From assembly GCA_023461035.1 (NCBI GenBank), contig JAEWOD010000035.1, forward strand, positions 1 through 64,000: a stretch of 64,000 bases of DNA, read 5' to 3'. Shown here in pieces: positions 50,373 to 59,538 of the stretch. The position numbers were made by a program, and so were the translations under genes. This DNA comes from Bacteroidota bacterium. GTDB lineage: Bacteria > Bacteroidota > Bacteroidia > Flavobacteriales > Weeksellaceae. The notes under the pieces were generated by a model. The model was not told the DNA's origin and did not search any database. It saw only the letters and a program-made list of their open reading frames with translations. How positions within the stretch are numbered: position 1 is the first letter of the stretch; the number at the start of each line of letters is the position of its first letter.

Positions 50373-50579
50373 ATGGAAATTCAGGAAAAGAAAAAAGAAT
50401 TGATTTCACGTATTTCTAATGTACAAAATACGGAAGTTTTGGATGAAATTGAAAAAATTCTGAACCAAGAAGAAAATGTAGAATTTGATTTTGACAAAGC
50501 GTTTGCTGAAGGGTATACACCTGAAGAATTTATGGTTGAAATGAAAAAAAGAATTAGTGCTTGGCCTTGGAAAAAGTAA
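50373..50579 (+). CDS. antitoxin-like small protein
   Basis: 68 aa, helical and acidic in the N-terminal half (KELISRISNVQNTEVLDEIEKIL), with EEFMVEMKKRISAWPWKK at the end. The first 40 residues resemble small flavobacterial proteins that precede RelE/ParE-type toxins. The next gene overlaps its end. Proposed as antitoxin on size, order and overlap. Confidence 0.6.
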   Translation: MEIQEKKKELISRISNVQNTEVLDEIEKILNQEENVEFDFDKAFAEGYTPEEFMVEMKKRISAWPWKK

Positions 50580-50890
50580 TTTTACAAAAAGAGGTTTTAG
50601 ACTTCTTAGAAGAATTAATTTTTAAATTATTTGAAAAAGATTATTTCGGATTTGAAGAAAGTGCAGTCGAATATGTATTTAACATCGTTTATTTTGCGAA
50701 AAATTCCATTCCAAATAACAATCATAAAACATCACCGCTTGCTTTACAAAAATTTGGCTCTCATTATGTAACTTATCAAGCCAACGATCATACTTCTTGG
50801 TATATTTTCTTTGAAACAAATGCTGAACAATATATCGTAACAGGCATTTTAAACAACCATCAACCTGAAATTCGATTTTTGAATCTTTAG
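50561..50890 (+). CDS. RelE/ParE-like toxin candidate
   Basis: 109 aa from a TTG start (50561; a second TTG at 50567 is possible), overlapping the antitoxin-like gene by 19 bp. The C-terminal beta part, HYVTYQANDHTSWYIFFET and QYIVTGILNNH, resembles the ParE/RelE fold, and the N-terminal part is helical (VLDFLEELIFKLFEKDYFG). No RelE catalytic residue is clear. It would act on translation or gyrase if the assignment holds. Confidence 0.55.
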   Translation: MALEKVILQKEVLDFLEELIFKLFEKDYFGFEESAVEYVFNIVYFAKNSIPNNNHKTSPLALQKFGSHYVTYQANDHTSWYIFFETNAEQYIVTGILNNHQPEIRFLNL

Positions 50891-50970
50891 CTTTCAACAA
50901 CTTTTGTGAATATCTTCCATTAGGTTAATCTTATAATTAATCCGAAATTTGCAATTCAATTTATTTCAAA

Positions 50971-51765
50971 ATGCAGCAATATCAGGATTTAGCACGACAT
51001 ATTTTAGAAAACGGAACAGCCAAAGAAGACCGCACCGGAACGGGAACGAAAAGTGTTTTCGGCTATCAGATGCGTTTCAATTTACAGGATGGATTTCCGC
51101 TTGTAACGACTAAAAAACTGCATTTAAAATCCATCATACATGAACTGCTTTGGTTTTTAAATGGTGACACCAATATCCAATACCTGACTGAAAACGGAGT
51201 TCGGATTTGGAACGAATGGGCCGATGAAAACGGAAATCTCGGGCCGGTTTATGGTCACCAATGGCGAAGCTGGGGAAAACCAAATGGCGAAACAGTTGAC
51301 CAGATCAAACAAACGGTGCAGCAGATAAAAAACAATCCCGATTCGCGTCGGATTATCGTTTCTGCTTGGAATGTCGGTGAATTGGACCAAATGGCTCTGG
51401 CTCCTTGTCATGCATTTTTTCAGTTTTACGTAGCGGACGAGAAATTGTCTTTGCAGCTTTATCAGCGCAGTGCCGATGTGTTTTTGGGTGTGCCGTTTAA
51501 CATCGCTTCCTATGCTTTGCTGCTGCAGATGATGGCGCAGGTTTGCGGATTGGAGGCGGGAGATTTCGTGCATACTTTTGGTGATGCGCATATTTATTCG
51601 AATCATTTTGACCAAATTAATTTACAATTGTCACGTGACCCTAAACCGCTTCCGACGATGAAAATCAATCCGGAAGTAAAAGATATCTTCGATTTCAAAT
51701 TTGAAGATTTCACGTTGGAAAATTATGATCCGCATCCGCATATCAAAGGAATTGTGGCGGTTTAA
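50971..51765 (+). CDS. thyA: thymidylate synthase
   Basis: Makes dTMP from dUMP with methylene-tetrahydrofolate. 264 aa, the standard ThyA length, with EDRTGTGTKSVFGYQMRFNL, the catalytic Cys in LAPCHAFFQFYV, QRSADVFLGVPFNIASYALL and DAHIYSNHFDQI. folA, which regenerates the folate product, lies about 4 kb downstream on the same strand. Confidence 0.98.
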   Translation: MQQYQDLARHILENGTAKEDRTGTGTKSVFGYQMRFNLQDGFPLVTTKKLHLKSIIHELLWFLNGDTNIQYLTENGVRIWNEWADENGNLGPVYGHQWRSWGKPNGETVDQIKQTVQQIKNNPDSRRIIVSAWNVGELDQMALAPCHAFFQFYVADEKLSLQLYQRSADVFLGVPFNIASYALLLQMMAQVCGLEAGDFVHTFGDAHIYSNHFDQINLQLSRDPKPLPTMKINPEVKDIFDFKFEDFTLENYDPHPHIKGIVAV

Positions 51766-51819
51766 ATTTATTTTAAAATCGAAGATTCGACGAAGTCAAT
51801 TATAAATTTTGAATTTTAA

Positions 51820-52416
51820 ATGCGTTTTTTCATTTCGATACTCTCATTGTTTATAATTTCTTGCAATGGAAATTCAAATTATACTTCTTTGTCAGATGAA
51901 GAAGTTGACATTGAATTTCAATTAAGATCTATAAATCCTAATGATGACGAAATTGAATATTGGGAAGTTAACTACATCATGCTATTTGAGCCTGAGACCA
52001 TTCACTTTACAGGGAATGAAGATTTGAAATCAAGTTTAGAAAATAAAGAATTTGTGAATGGATTTTTTCAACAATGCCATCCTTTACACTGTACTTATAA
52101 TATTGTCTATTATAAAAATGGTGAATGGAATTCAATATCTTCAGAACAAGATTTAAAAAAATTTATTGGAGAAATTGACAATGAATTTGAAGCTTTTTTG
52201 ATTGCACGAATTAACGAATTTTATATTGACTTTAGCGATTCAGAGGGTAACGGGTTTTATAAATCTGGAGAGAATTACTTTTTAAAAGTTATGAAATACG
52301 AAAGTTGTCCTGTATCTAAAGAATCATTTTTACTTGAAATTACAGAAGATGGAGAAATTAAATCCCAAAAAAGCTTAGGTTATTATTATAAATCAAAAGA
52401 CTGCATAATTTCTTAA
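51820..52416 (+). CDS. hypothetical lipoprotein
   Basis: 198 aa with a lipoprotein signal (LFIISC, Cys at about 15). The mature domain has no motif I recognise; six further residues of interest are cysteines in FFQQCHPLHCTY and YESCPVS. It starts about 55 bp after thyA and ends 2 bp before the beta-lactamase gene, so it may be cotranscribed with it. Confidence 0.6.
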   Translation: MRFFISILSLFIISCNGNSNYTSLSDEEVDIEFQLRSINPNDDEIEYWEVNYIMLFEPETIHFTGNEDLKSSLENKEFVNGFFQQCHPLHCTYNIVYYKNGEWNSISSEQDLKKFIGEIDNEFEAFLIARINEFYIDFSDSEGNGFYKSGENYFLKVMKYESCPVSKESFLLEITEDGEIKSQKSLGYYYKSKDCIIS

Positions 52417-52418
52417 TC

Positions 52419-53159
52419 ATGAAATCACTCTCACTCATAATATTGCTTTTTGTAATTTTTTCCTGCACCAAACAACTTCAACCCAGCACACAACAATATG
52501 TGACGCACGAATCTGCAAATTTGACGGTTATCAAAATTTCGGAAAATGTTTATCAGCACATTTCTTATTTGCAGACCAATGATTTCGGTAAAGTTCCCTG
52601 TAACGGAATGATTGTCGTGGACGGAAATGAAGCGGCGGTTTTTGACACGCCGACCAATGCAGAAAGTTCTAAAGAATTAATTCAATTTTTAAAGGAACGA
52701 AATTTCAAAATCAATTCGGTTGTCGCTACTCATTTTCATGATGATTGCATCGGCGGACTGGATGAATTTCATAAAATTGGCGTTCCTTCTTATGCCAATA
52801 AAAAAACAATTGAATTTCTAAAAAATTCCACTCAAAATATTCCGCAAAACGGATTTGAAAAAGAGATGGTTTTAAACGTTGGTCATAAAAAAGTATATCT
52901 CGAATACTTCGGAGAAGGTCATACGAGAGACAATATCGTCGCTTATTTCCCCGATGAAAAAACGTTGTTTGGCGGTTGTTTGCTGAAAGAAATGAATGCA
53001 ACCAAAGGTTATCTTGGCGACGCCAATGAAGATGCCTGGTCAGAAACGGTTACGAAACTCAAAACCAAATATCCAAACATCGCGTTTGTGATTCCCGGAC
53101 ATGGAGAATCCGGCGGAATGGAATTGGTGGATTATACGATTTCTCTTTTTCAGCCCTAA
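52419..53159 (+). CDS. bla: subclass B1 metallo-beta-lactamase (lipoprotein)
   Basis: Zinc hydrolase of 246 aa. All B1 zinc ligands are seen: H105, H107 and D109 in ATHFHDDCIGG, H168 in GEGHTRDN, C187 in LFGGCLLKE and H228 in PGHGESGG, so a carbapenemase-type activity is expected. The N-terminus carries a lipobox-like FVIFSC (C16), suggesting outer-membrane anchoring, as in NDM. Flavobacteria often have such intrinsic chromosomal B1 enzymes (BlaB, IND, EBR types). No integron or insertion sequence is adjacent. Its stop codon lies inside a palindromic repeat. Confidence 0.93.
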   Translation: MKSLSLIILLFVIFSCTKQLQPSTQQYVTHESANLTVIKISENVYQHISYLQTNDFGKVPCNGMIVVDGNEAAVFDTPTNAESSKELIQFLKERNFKINSVVATHFHDDCIGGLDEFHKIGVPSYANKKTIEFLKNSTQNIPQNGFEKEMVLNVGHKKVYLEYFGEGHTRDNIVAYFPDEKTLFGGCLLKEMNATKGYLGDANEDAWSETVTKLKTKYPNIAFVIPGHGESGGMELVDYTISLFQP

Positions 53160-53184
53160 CAGGGTTTAGAACCCTGTTAGGGCT
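53152..53184. repeat. 33-bp palindromic repeat over the beta-lactamase stop codon
   Basis: AGCCCTAACAGGGTT (53152-53166) and AACCCTGTTAGGGCT (53170-53184) are exact reverse complements around TAG. The TAA stop of the lactamase (53157-53159) is within the left arm. The element is nearly identical in design to the palindrome inside aroA. Confidence 0.85.
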
Positions 53185-53272
53185 AAACACTTAAAAACCT
53201 TAACAACCCTTTCACAGCTTCATTGTAACAAATTTCTTTATCTTTCGACCTATTTATTTCAAATTTCAAATA

Positions 53273-55810
53273 ATGAAAAAACAATTCTTCAGCATTGCAT
53301 TTGCTTTTTTTATTTCCATCAGTTCTTATGCCCAAGTAAAAGACGCTTTACCACCGAGTTATCGTGAAAACCAAACCAATAAAATGGATATTTTCCGGGC
53401 AGAAGCGGAACGGCAGACTGCACTTGTCCATACCAAACTGGATTTAAAATTTGATTTTGAAAAAGAACAGGCAAACGGAGAAGCCTGGATTACCGCAAAA
53501 CCGTATTTCTACGAAACCAATCAATTGGTTCTCGATGCAAAGGCGATGATTATCCATGAAGTATCGTTGGTAAGCGGAGGAACTAAGAAGAAATTGAATT
53601 TTACGAATGACGAATGGAATCTTTTCATCGATCTGGATAAAACTTATAAACGAAATCAGGAATACACCGTTTACATCAAATACACGGCTCGTCCAAATGA
53701 AGTAAAACAAGAAGGAAGTGCCGCAATCAATGATGCAAAAGGAATGTATTTCATCAACGCACAAGGCGAAGACCCGAACAAACCCACCCAAATCTGGACA
53801 CAAGGCGAAACGGAATCTTCTTCCTGCTGGTTTCCGACCATCGACAAACCCAATCAAAAAACATCTCAAGAAACCTATTTAACCGTTCCCGATAAATTTG
53901 TTACGCTTTCCAACGGGAAATTGGAAAAACAAACCAAAAATTCGGACGGAACGAGAACCGATTACTGGAAGTTCGATAAAAAACATGCGCCTTATCTGTT
54001 CTTTGTCGGAATCGGAGATTATGCCGTCATCAAAGACAAATGGAAAAATATAGATGTTGACTATTATGTTGAACACGAATACGAACCTTATGCCAAAGAA
54101 ATTTTTGGGAATACACCGGAAATGATCGGGTTCTTTTCCGAGTTGTTGAAATATGAATATCCCTGGAACAAATACCATCAAATGGCGGTGCGTGATTATG
54201 TGAGCGGTGCGATGGAGAACACCACATCGGTTATCCATGCGGAACAAATTCAGCAAAAACCGGGACAGTTAATCGATGAAAATACCTGGGAAGGAACCAT
54301 CGCGCATGAACTGTTCCACCATTGGTTTGGAGATTTGGTTACGACGGAAAGCTGGGGGAATTTGACTGTCAATGAATCTTTGGCGAATTATTCCGAATAC
54401 CTTTGGTTTGAACACAAATACGGAAAAGACAAAGCAGAAGAAGACCGCTATGATGACCTTCAAGGATACAAAATGGATCCTTCCAACTTCAATAAAAATT
54501 TAGTGCGTGTGCATTATGATGCCCGCGAAGATATGTTTGACGGCGTTTCCTACAACAAAGGCGGAAAAGGCGTTTTGCACATGCTGAGAAGTTATTTGGG
54601 AGATGAGGCCTTTTTCGGCGGACTGAGCAAATACCTTCACGATTACGAATACGGAACGGCTGAAGCGGTTCAAATCCGTTTGGCAATGGAAGCTGTGAGC
54701 GGTCGCGATTTGAATTGGTTTTTTGACCAATGGTATTTTGCCAACGGACATCCGCAATTGAATGTGGCGTATGATTATAATTCTTCAACAAAAAAAGTTA
54801 AAATAACGTTGGTTCAAACCCAATCCAATTTGTTTGAATTCCCATTTGCCTTTGATGTCGTAGTTGATGGAAAAGCGCTGCGTCACCAAGTTTGGGTTGC
54901 AAAAAAGAAAGAAAATTCGTTTGAATTTGAGGCGTCAAAAGCACCGGAAGTGGTGATTCCAAATGCCGATCAGGATATTTTATGTGACTTAAACGAAACA
55001 AAATCAACCGACGCATTTGCGGCGCAATATAAATTTGCAAAAGACGAATTTACATCACGCATATTGGCTTTGGAAAAATTAGCCGATGCACAAGCGACCA
55101 ATGAAACAGCTTTAAACACATTGGTTTCCGCATTAAATGATTCGTATGAAGGAATTCGGATTTTTGCTATTACCAAATTGGATGGACAGGATGCAAAAGT
55201 GAAAACCAAAACCGTTTCCGTTTTGAAAAAATTGGCAAGTTCCGATCCGAAAACCAAAGTTCAGGCAGCAGCGCTCAACAAATTAAATGAAATGGGCGAA
55301 ACAGATATTTCCCTTTTCCAGAACGGTTTGAAATCCAAATCTTTCAGTGTTCAGGCAGCTTCGGCGGCCGGTGTTATACGATTGGATCCTACGAAAGTAA
55401 CCGAATTGTCCGGTCTGGACGATGAGGTTTTGGCAACCAATCCGGAATTGATCGGGAATTTACTTGAAACCTGGATTTCAAATAACGACAAATCAAAATT
55501 GAGTGTAGCCTCCGAATCTGTTGCTTTTTATTTGTTTACCAAATATGAAAATCCCGATTTGGGTGGAAAATTAGAGAAAGGATTTAACTGGGTTTTGGGT
55601 TCAGATGATTTGAATTCCACCAAAAAAATCGCTTCTCTTTACAAACAGGTTCACAAATTCTACGGAAAAGAAAATCCACAATTGGGGATGATGCTTAAAA
55701 CGCTTTTGGATCAGGCAATCGGATTGAAATCGAAGACCAATCAAACTGCGCCTTCTAAAAGTTTAGAAGAACAAATCAAAATACTGAGCGACGCAAAAGC
55801 GGGAATGTAA
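53273..55810 (+). CDS. M1 family aminopeptidase
   Basis: Zinc aminopeptidase of 845 aa, exported by a signal peptide (about 1-20, ending SSYAQ). N-terminal beta domain, then the exopeptidase motif GAMENTT, the zinc motif HELFHHWFGD (H345, E346, H349) and the third ligand Glu in NLTVNESLANYSEYLWF. A C-terminal HEAT-like region (about 560-845; ALNTLVSALNDSYEGIRIFAI) is present. It probably trims peptides in the periplasm or at the surface. Confidence 0.93.
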   Translation: MKKQFFSIAFAFFISISSYAQVKDALPPSYRENQTNKMDIFRAEAERQTALVHTKLDLKFDFEKEQANGEAWITAKPYFYETNQLVLDAKAMIIHEVSLVSGGTKKKLNFTNDEWNLFIDLDKTYKRNQEYTVYIKYTARPNEVKQEGSAAINDAKGMYFINAQGEDPNKPTQIWTQGETESSSCWFPTIDKPNQKTSQETYLTVPDKFVTLSNGKLEKQTKNSDGTRTDYWKFDKKHAPYLFFVGIGDYAVIKDKWKNIDVDYYVEHEYEPYAKEIFGNTPEMIGFFSELLKYEYPWNKYHQMAVRDYVSGAMENTTSVIHAEQIQQKPGQLIDENTWEGTIAHELFHHWFGDLVTTESWGNLTVNESLANYSEYLWFEHKYGKDKAEEDRYDDLQGYKMDPSNFNKNLVRVHYDAREDMFDGVSYNKGGKGVLHMLRSYLGDEAFFGGLSKYLHDYEYGTAEAVQIRLAMEAVSGRDLNWFFDQWYFANGHPQLNVAYDYNSSTKKVKITLVQTQSNLFEFPFAFDVVVDGKALRHQVWVAKKKENSFEFEASKAPEVVIPNADQDILCDLNETKSTDAFAAQYKFAKDEFTSRILALEKLADAQATNETALNTLVSALNDSYEGIRIFAITKLDGQDAKVKTKTVSVLKKLASSDPKTKVQAAALNKLNEMGETDISLFQNGLKSKSFSVQAASAAGVIRLDPTKVTELSGLDDEVLATNPELIGNLLETWISNNDKSKLSVASESVAFYLFTKYENPDLGGKLEKGFNWVLGSDDLNSTKKIASLYKQVHKFYGKENPQLGMMLKTLLDQAIGLKSKTNQTAPSKSLEEQIKILSDAKAGM

Positions 55811-55840
55811 TCCTCCCCCAACCCCTCCAAAGGAGGGGAG
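55811..55840. repeat. short palindromic intergenic repeat
   Basis: CCCCTCC-AAA-GGAGGGG (55822-55838) with preceding CCTCCCCCAAC; related to 7438-7466. Confidence 0.55.
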
Positions 55841-55847
55841 ATTTCTC

Positions 55848-55894
55848 AACTTTGTCAAAGTTCTATACGGATTGATGATAACTTTGACAAAGTT
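55848..55894. repeat. palindromic repeat, AACTTTGTCAAAGTT arms
   Basis: AACTTTGTCAAAGTT (55848-55862) and its exact reverse complement (55880-55894) flank 17 nt, between the M1 peptidase gene and folA. Confidence 0.8.
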
Positions 55895-55921
55895 TAGATA
55901 GAACCATAAAAACTTTAAAAA

Positions 55922-56416
55922 TTGAACTTCAAACTCACTATACTTGTTGCCAAAGCAGAAAATCATGTAATCGGAAATGACAATCAGTTAATCTGGCATT
56001 TGTCAAATGATTTGAAACGCTTCAAACTATTGACTACCGGACATCCCATCATCATGGGCAGAAAAACTTTTGATTCCATCGGAAAACCCTTGCCCAACCG
56101 AACCAACATAGTCATTACCCGAAATACCGACTGGAATCCGGTAGGGGTTTTAGTGGTTCATTCGTTACACGAAGCCATCAAAAAAGCTAAGGAATTTGAC
56201 TCCGAAATTTTCATCATCGGCGGCGGAAATATTTACGAACAAGCATTGGAACTGGCAGATACGTTGGAAGTAACGGAAGTTCATCATTCGTTCGAAGGCG
56301 ATACAAAATTTCCCGAAATTGATTTAGAAATATGGAAAGAAGTTTTCAGAGAGAATTTCCAAAAGGATGAAAAAAATGAGTACGATTATTCGTTTGTGCG
56401 CTACGAAAGAAGCTAA
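55922..56416 (+). CDS. folA: dihydrofolate reductase
   Basis: Reduces dihydrofolate to tetrahydrofolate after thymidylate synthesis. 164 aa, with LIWHLSNDLKRFKLLT (substrate side, D in the active site), GHPIIMGRKTFDSIGKPLPNR and FIIGGGNIYEQAL for NADPH binding. No ATG exists near the conserved start; TTG at 55922 gives MNFKLTILVAKAENHVIGND, which aligns with the family N-terminus. Confidence 0.96.
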   Translation: MNFKLTILVAKAENHVIGNDNQLIWHLSNDLKRFKLLTTGHPIIMGRKTFDSIGKPLPNRTNIVITRNTDWNPVGVLVVHSLHEAIKKAKEFDSEIFIIGGGNIYEQALELADTLEVTEVHHSFEGDTKFPEIDLEIWKEVFRENFQKDEKNEYDYSFVRYERS

Positions 56417-56499
56417 TTCGAAGTGCGATTTACGAAGTGCGATTTGAGATAGTTTTATAATCTTCGCTCTCCAACTCCCCAACTCTTCAACTCTTCAAC

Positions 56500-56907
56500 T
56501 CAATCCGGTGGCGCCAATAAAGTAAACGGATACCAAGGAAGATTTCGCAGGATTCCATAAAGGATAAATATTCCGAAAAGCAGGTAAACAAACCAGTTTT
56601 TATAGAGGATTTTTACTCTGATTTTTGTTCCGAAAAAAAGATTGGAAACCATCGTCCAGGAAATGTAAACGACAAACGGAAAAAGAATAAACAACAAAGG
56701 ATTGTACCGAAACGCTTCTTTGAAATTAAGATGCAATAAATTATGAATCAACCGCTGCGAACCACATCCGGGACAGTTCAACCCGAGTATAGTTTTGGAC
56801 GGACAAGAAACAAATGACTCTGATTGATCCGAAGGGTTAAATGTATAATAATAATATAAAAAAGCCCCACCAAAAAGGATGATGAGGCTTATTTTTAAAT
56901 ATTTCAT
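56500..56907 (-). CDS. DUF2752 membrane protein
   Basis: 135 aa with about three membrane helices and the DUF2752 signature CPSKTILGLNCPGCGSQR followed by HLNFKEAFRYNPLLF. Function unknown. The start MKYLKIS at 56907 follows the upstream stop directly; the longer frame upstream overlaps that gene and is rejected. Confidence 0.85.
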   Translation of the reverse strand: MKYLKISLIILFGGAFLYYYYTFNPSDQSESFVSCPSKTILGLNCPGCGSQRLIHNLLHLNFKEAFRYNPLLFILFPFVVYISWTMVSNLFFGTKIRVKILYKNWFVYLLFGIFILYGILRNLPWYPFTLLAPPD

Positions 56908-56909
56908 TT

Positions 56910-57215
56910 TTAATATCCTGAATAATCTGCTGTTGCACCAGCAAACGCTCCTGCAAAACTCAATATCATTACTATTACAATTAAAATAGCACCTGCTACA
57001 CCTCCCCAAATCGAATATTTCTTTGCGTCATCCGCTGCTTTTTGTGCTCCTGCATAGTCACCCTGCGCCCATAGCTTATTAACACTCGTTGACTTGATAA
57101 TAGCAAAAATCCCGATTGGCCAACAGCACAAAACTGTACATACGATAGCCCAAACTAAATTATTGTCCGGTGGTGATTGCACATCGCCCGGTCTGATATT
57201 GTCTTGATTTTCCAT
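56910..57215 (-). CDS. CD225/dispanin family small membrane protein
   Basis: 101 aa with two membrane segments (about 20-42 and 70-95). NLVWAIVCTVLCCWPIGIFAIIKS is the CD225 core, followed by NKLWAQGDYAGAQKAADDAKK. Eukaryotic relatives (IFITM) alter membranes; bacterial roles are unknown. Its neighbour is the DUF2752 gene, 2 bp downstream, a pairing seen in other Bacteroidota. Confidence 0.86.
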   Translation of the reverse strand: MENQDNIRPGDVQSPPDNNLVWAIVCTVLCCWPIGIFAIIKSTSVNKLWAQGDYAGAQKAADDAKKYSIWGGVAGAILIVIVMILSFAGAFAGATADYSGY

Positions 57216-57267
57216 AAAAATATAGTTTTAAAAATTTTATTTTTTACGAATGTAATAATTTTTTAAG

Positions 57268-58599
57268 TCAATGATTCACTTTTATTTCTTCAGGTCTGTG
57301 TTTATATTTAAATACAATCGCAAACAAAATTGTAATTATCAGTGCATAGCCTGCAAAAATATACCAGGAGATTGTCCAGCCTTCGAGTTGAGCTACCGGG
57401 TCGGTTTGTGAGAACACAAAATGGTTCACCACTTCCCCTGCTGCCAGCATTCCTATGGTCGCACCAAATCCGTTGGTCATCATCATGAACACACCCTGCG
57501 CACTGGAACGAATACTTTTATCAGTTTCTTTGTCCACGAAAAGCGAACCCGAAACATTGAAAAAGTCAAATGCAATTCCATACACAATCATGGATAAAAC
57601 AAACATCCAGACACCCGTTCCGGGATTTCCGACTCCAAATAATGCAAAACGTAAAAACCAAGCAAACATGGCCATCAGCATTACTTTTTTAATCCCAAAT
57701 CGTTTTAGGAAAAATGGAATCAATAAAATACAAAGCGTTTCCGAAACCTGCGAAAGGGATATGAGCGCATTGGCATTATTGGCACCCCATGTATTGGCAT
57801 ACTCCGGAATGCTTTTAAAGCTGGTGATAAACGGATTGGCATATCCATTGGTGATCTGAAGTGAAACACCCAGAAACATAGAAAATATAAAGAAAATTGC
57901 CATTTTACGGTCTTTGAACAGACTGAAAGCCTTTAATCCCAGCGCATCAAACAAGCTTTGTTTTTCCGCCGATTTATTAACCGCAATTTTGGGCAATGTA
58001 AACGAATAGAAAAACAATATAAGCCCCAAAACCCCTGAAACAAAAAACTGGCTGTAGCTATTCTGAAAACTTGGAAAATCCTTTTGACTTGAAAAATTAA
58101 ACCCAAATTGTCCTTCCGGCATTCCGGCAAAATTGACAAATAACATTGCACAGATAAACCCGACGGTTCCCATAGTACGAATCGGCGGAAAAGCTTTGAT
58201 AGTATCAAAACCATTATTGACCAAAACTCCATAGGCAACCGAATTGGAAAGAGCTATGGTGGGCATATAAAAAGCTACACTCACCGTATAAAGGGAAAAC
58301 AAAGTGGCAAAATCAACTGATGATCCGGCTGTCATACCATAATATCCCGCTGCAATAATAAAAATTGCGGCAATTGCATGACAGATTCCCAACAGCTTTT
58401 GCGCCGGAATCCAGCGGTCAGCTATAATTCCCAAAATAGCCGGCATAAAAATCGAAACGATTCCCTGCATAGCATAAAAAAGTCCGATTTTAGGCCCCAA
58501 CCCGATCGAACCGAGATAATTCCCCATAGAAGTCAGATATGCACCCCATACAGCAAACTGTAAGAAGTTCATAATGACCAGTCTAAATTTTATTGACAT
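57268..58599 (-). CDS. nucleoside:H+ symporter, major facilitator superfamily
   Basis: 443 aa with 12 membrane helices. The N-terminal FLQFAVWGAYLTSMGNYLG and FAMQG-like YAMQGIVSIFMPAILGIIADRWIPAQ match the NupG/XapB nucleoside permease family. Its position between a bifunctional nuclease gene and folA/thyA fits salvage of nucleosides, as in related flavobacteria. Confidence 0.88.
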   Translation of the reverse strand: MSIKFRLVIMNFLQFAVWGAYLTSMGNYLGSIGLGPKIGLFYAMQGIVSIFMPAILGIIADRWIPAQKLLGICHAIAAIFIIAAGYYGMTAGSSVDFATLFSLYTVSVAFYMPTIALSNSVAYGVLVNNGFDTIKAFPPIRTMGTVGFICAMLFVNFAGMPEGQFGFNFSSQKDFPSFQNSYSQFFVSGVLGLILFFYSFTLPKIAVNKSAEKQSLFDALGLKAFSLFKDRKMAIFFIFSMFLGVSLQITNGYANPFITSFKSIPEYANTWGANNANALISLSQVSETLCILLIPFFLKRFGIKKVMLMAMFAWFLRFALFGVGNPGTGVWMFVLSMIVYGIAFDFFNVSGSLFVDKETDKSIRSSAQGVFMMMTNGFGATIGMLAAGEVVNHFVFSQTDPVAQLEGWTISWYIFAGYALIITILFAIVFKYKHRPEEIKVNH

Positions 58600-58615
58600 A
58601 AAGTTCTTGTGTTAA

Positions 58616-59224
58616 TTAACGTTTATCCAATTCGTCGCGCAGACGCGCAGCCAGCTCGTAGTCCTCATTTTTGACTGCTTCTTTCATTTCTTTTTGGAGT
58701 TCCTCTTTAGATTTAGATGAAAAATCATAACGCTTTTCTTGTTTGGCTACTTCTTTTTCTATTTCACGGATAGCGCTGGCTATATTCTTTTCTTCCTTTT
58801 CCTGAACCTCCAGATGAATTCCGGCCTTTTCCATCACTTTTTCCAAAGCATAAATCGGCGCATCAAACCGGATAGCTAAAGCAATCGCATCTGAAGTTCT
58901 GGAATCTATTTCCTCCTCTTTTCCATCCTTGTCTTCCATTAAAATGTTAGAATAAAAAACGCCATCCTCCAATTTATGGATGAAAACCCCTTTTACAAAA
59001 AAATGAAAAGCCTGCCCCATCGACACAAATAAATCATGCGTCAAAGGCCGTGGTGTCCGGATATCCTTTTCCAAAGCAAGTGCAATCGACTGCGCCTCAA
59101 AGCTTCCGATGATGATGGGTAATTTCCTCATCCCCAATTCTTCCTCCAAAATCAAAGCATAAGCACCCGTTTGGGTTTGACTATATGAAATGCCTTTAAT
59201 GTTTAGTTTTACCAAATGTTCCAT
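58616..59224 (-). CDS. bifunctional nuclease (BFN/DUF151) with UVR motif
   Basis: 202 aa. An N-terminal BFN domain (about 1-130: ALILEEELGMRKLPIIIGSFEA, RTSDAIALAIRFDAPIY) is followed by a UVR/UvrB-UvrC motif at the C-terminus (KEAVKNEDYELAARLRDELDKR). Plant relatives have nuclease activity; the bacterial role is uncertain. The order etfB-etfA-BFN-nucleoside transporter is typical of flavobacteria. Confidence 0.88.
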   Translation of the reverse strand: MEHLVKLNIKGISYSQTQTGAYALILEEELGMRKLPIIIGSFEAQSIALALEKDIRTPRPLTHDLFVSMGQAFHFFVKGVFIHKLEDGVFYSNILMEDKDGKEEEIDSRTSDAIALAIRFDAPIYALEKVMEKAGIHLEVQEKEEKNIASAIREIEKEVAKQEKRYDFSSKSKEELQKEMKEAVKNEDYELAARLRDELDKR

Positions 59225-59538
59225 CAGTCTGTAAAGCTAATAAAATATACAATTTAGAGAAATTTTTGCAAGTGAAAAAATCAATTTCACTCAAATTCTG
59301 TTTCGTTTCTAAGTCATTCATTTTATGATGGCGCCCGGGCGGGCTATCCGTTGCAACTCCTCGCTCCCGGGATTTAAAATCCCGGCATCTGCGGGGTTTC
59401 CACTGCTATCCCTGGCGCAAGATTTGTCACCGGTTTAAAATGCCACAAAAAAAACCTCACGAGTTGTAAAACCTGTGAGGTTGTATGATATTTATAAATT
59501 AGATTTCCTACATTAAACAGAAATACAATTTAATATTT
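59225..59538. other. intergenic region with GC-rich dispersed repeat
   Basis: About 310 bp without a gene. A GC-rich block (59331-59410; GCGCCCGGGCGGGCTATCCG, later ATCCCGG and a CCGGGAT hairpin around 59367-59385) resembles a repeat dispersed in flavobacterial genomes. A decayed palindrome follows (59453-59482). etfA has no terminator that I can separate from these. Confidence 0.55.
59453..59482. repeat. decayed palindromic repeat, AACCTCAC arms
   Basis: AACCTCAC (59453-59460) and GTGAGGTT (59475-59482) match the outer arms of the palindrome at 34056; the inner part has changed in one arm only. It lies just after the etfA stop on the minus strand. Confidence 0.65.

Noticed and set aside
53444..53869. 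141-codon open frame opposite the M1 peptidase
   Set aside because: Antisense shadow frame with Cys/Phe-rich, unstructured composition.
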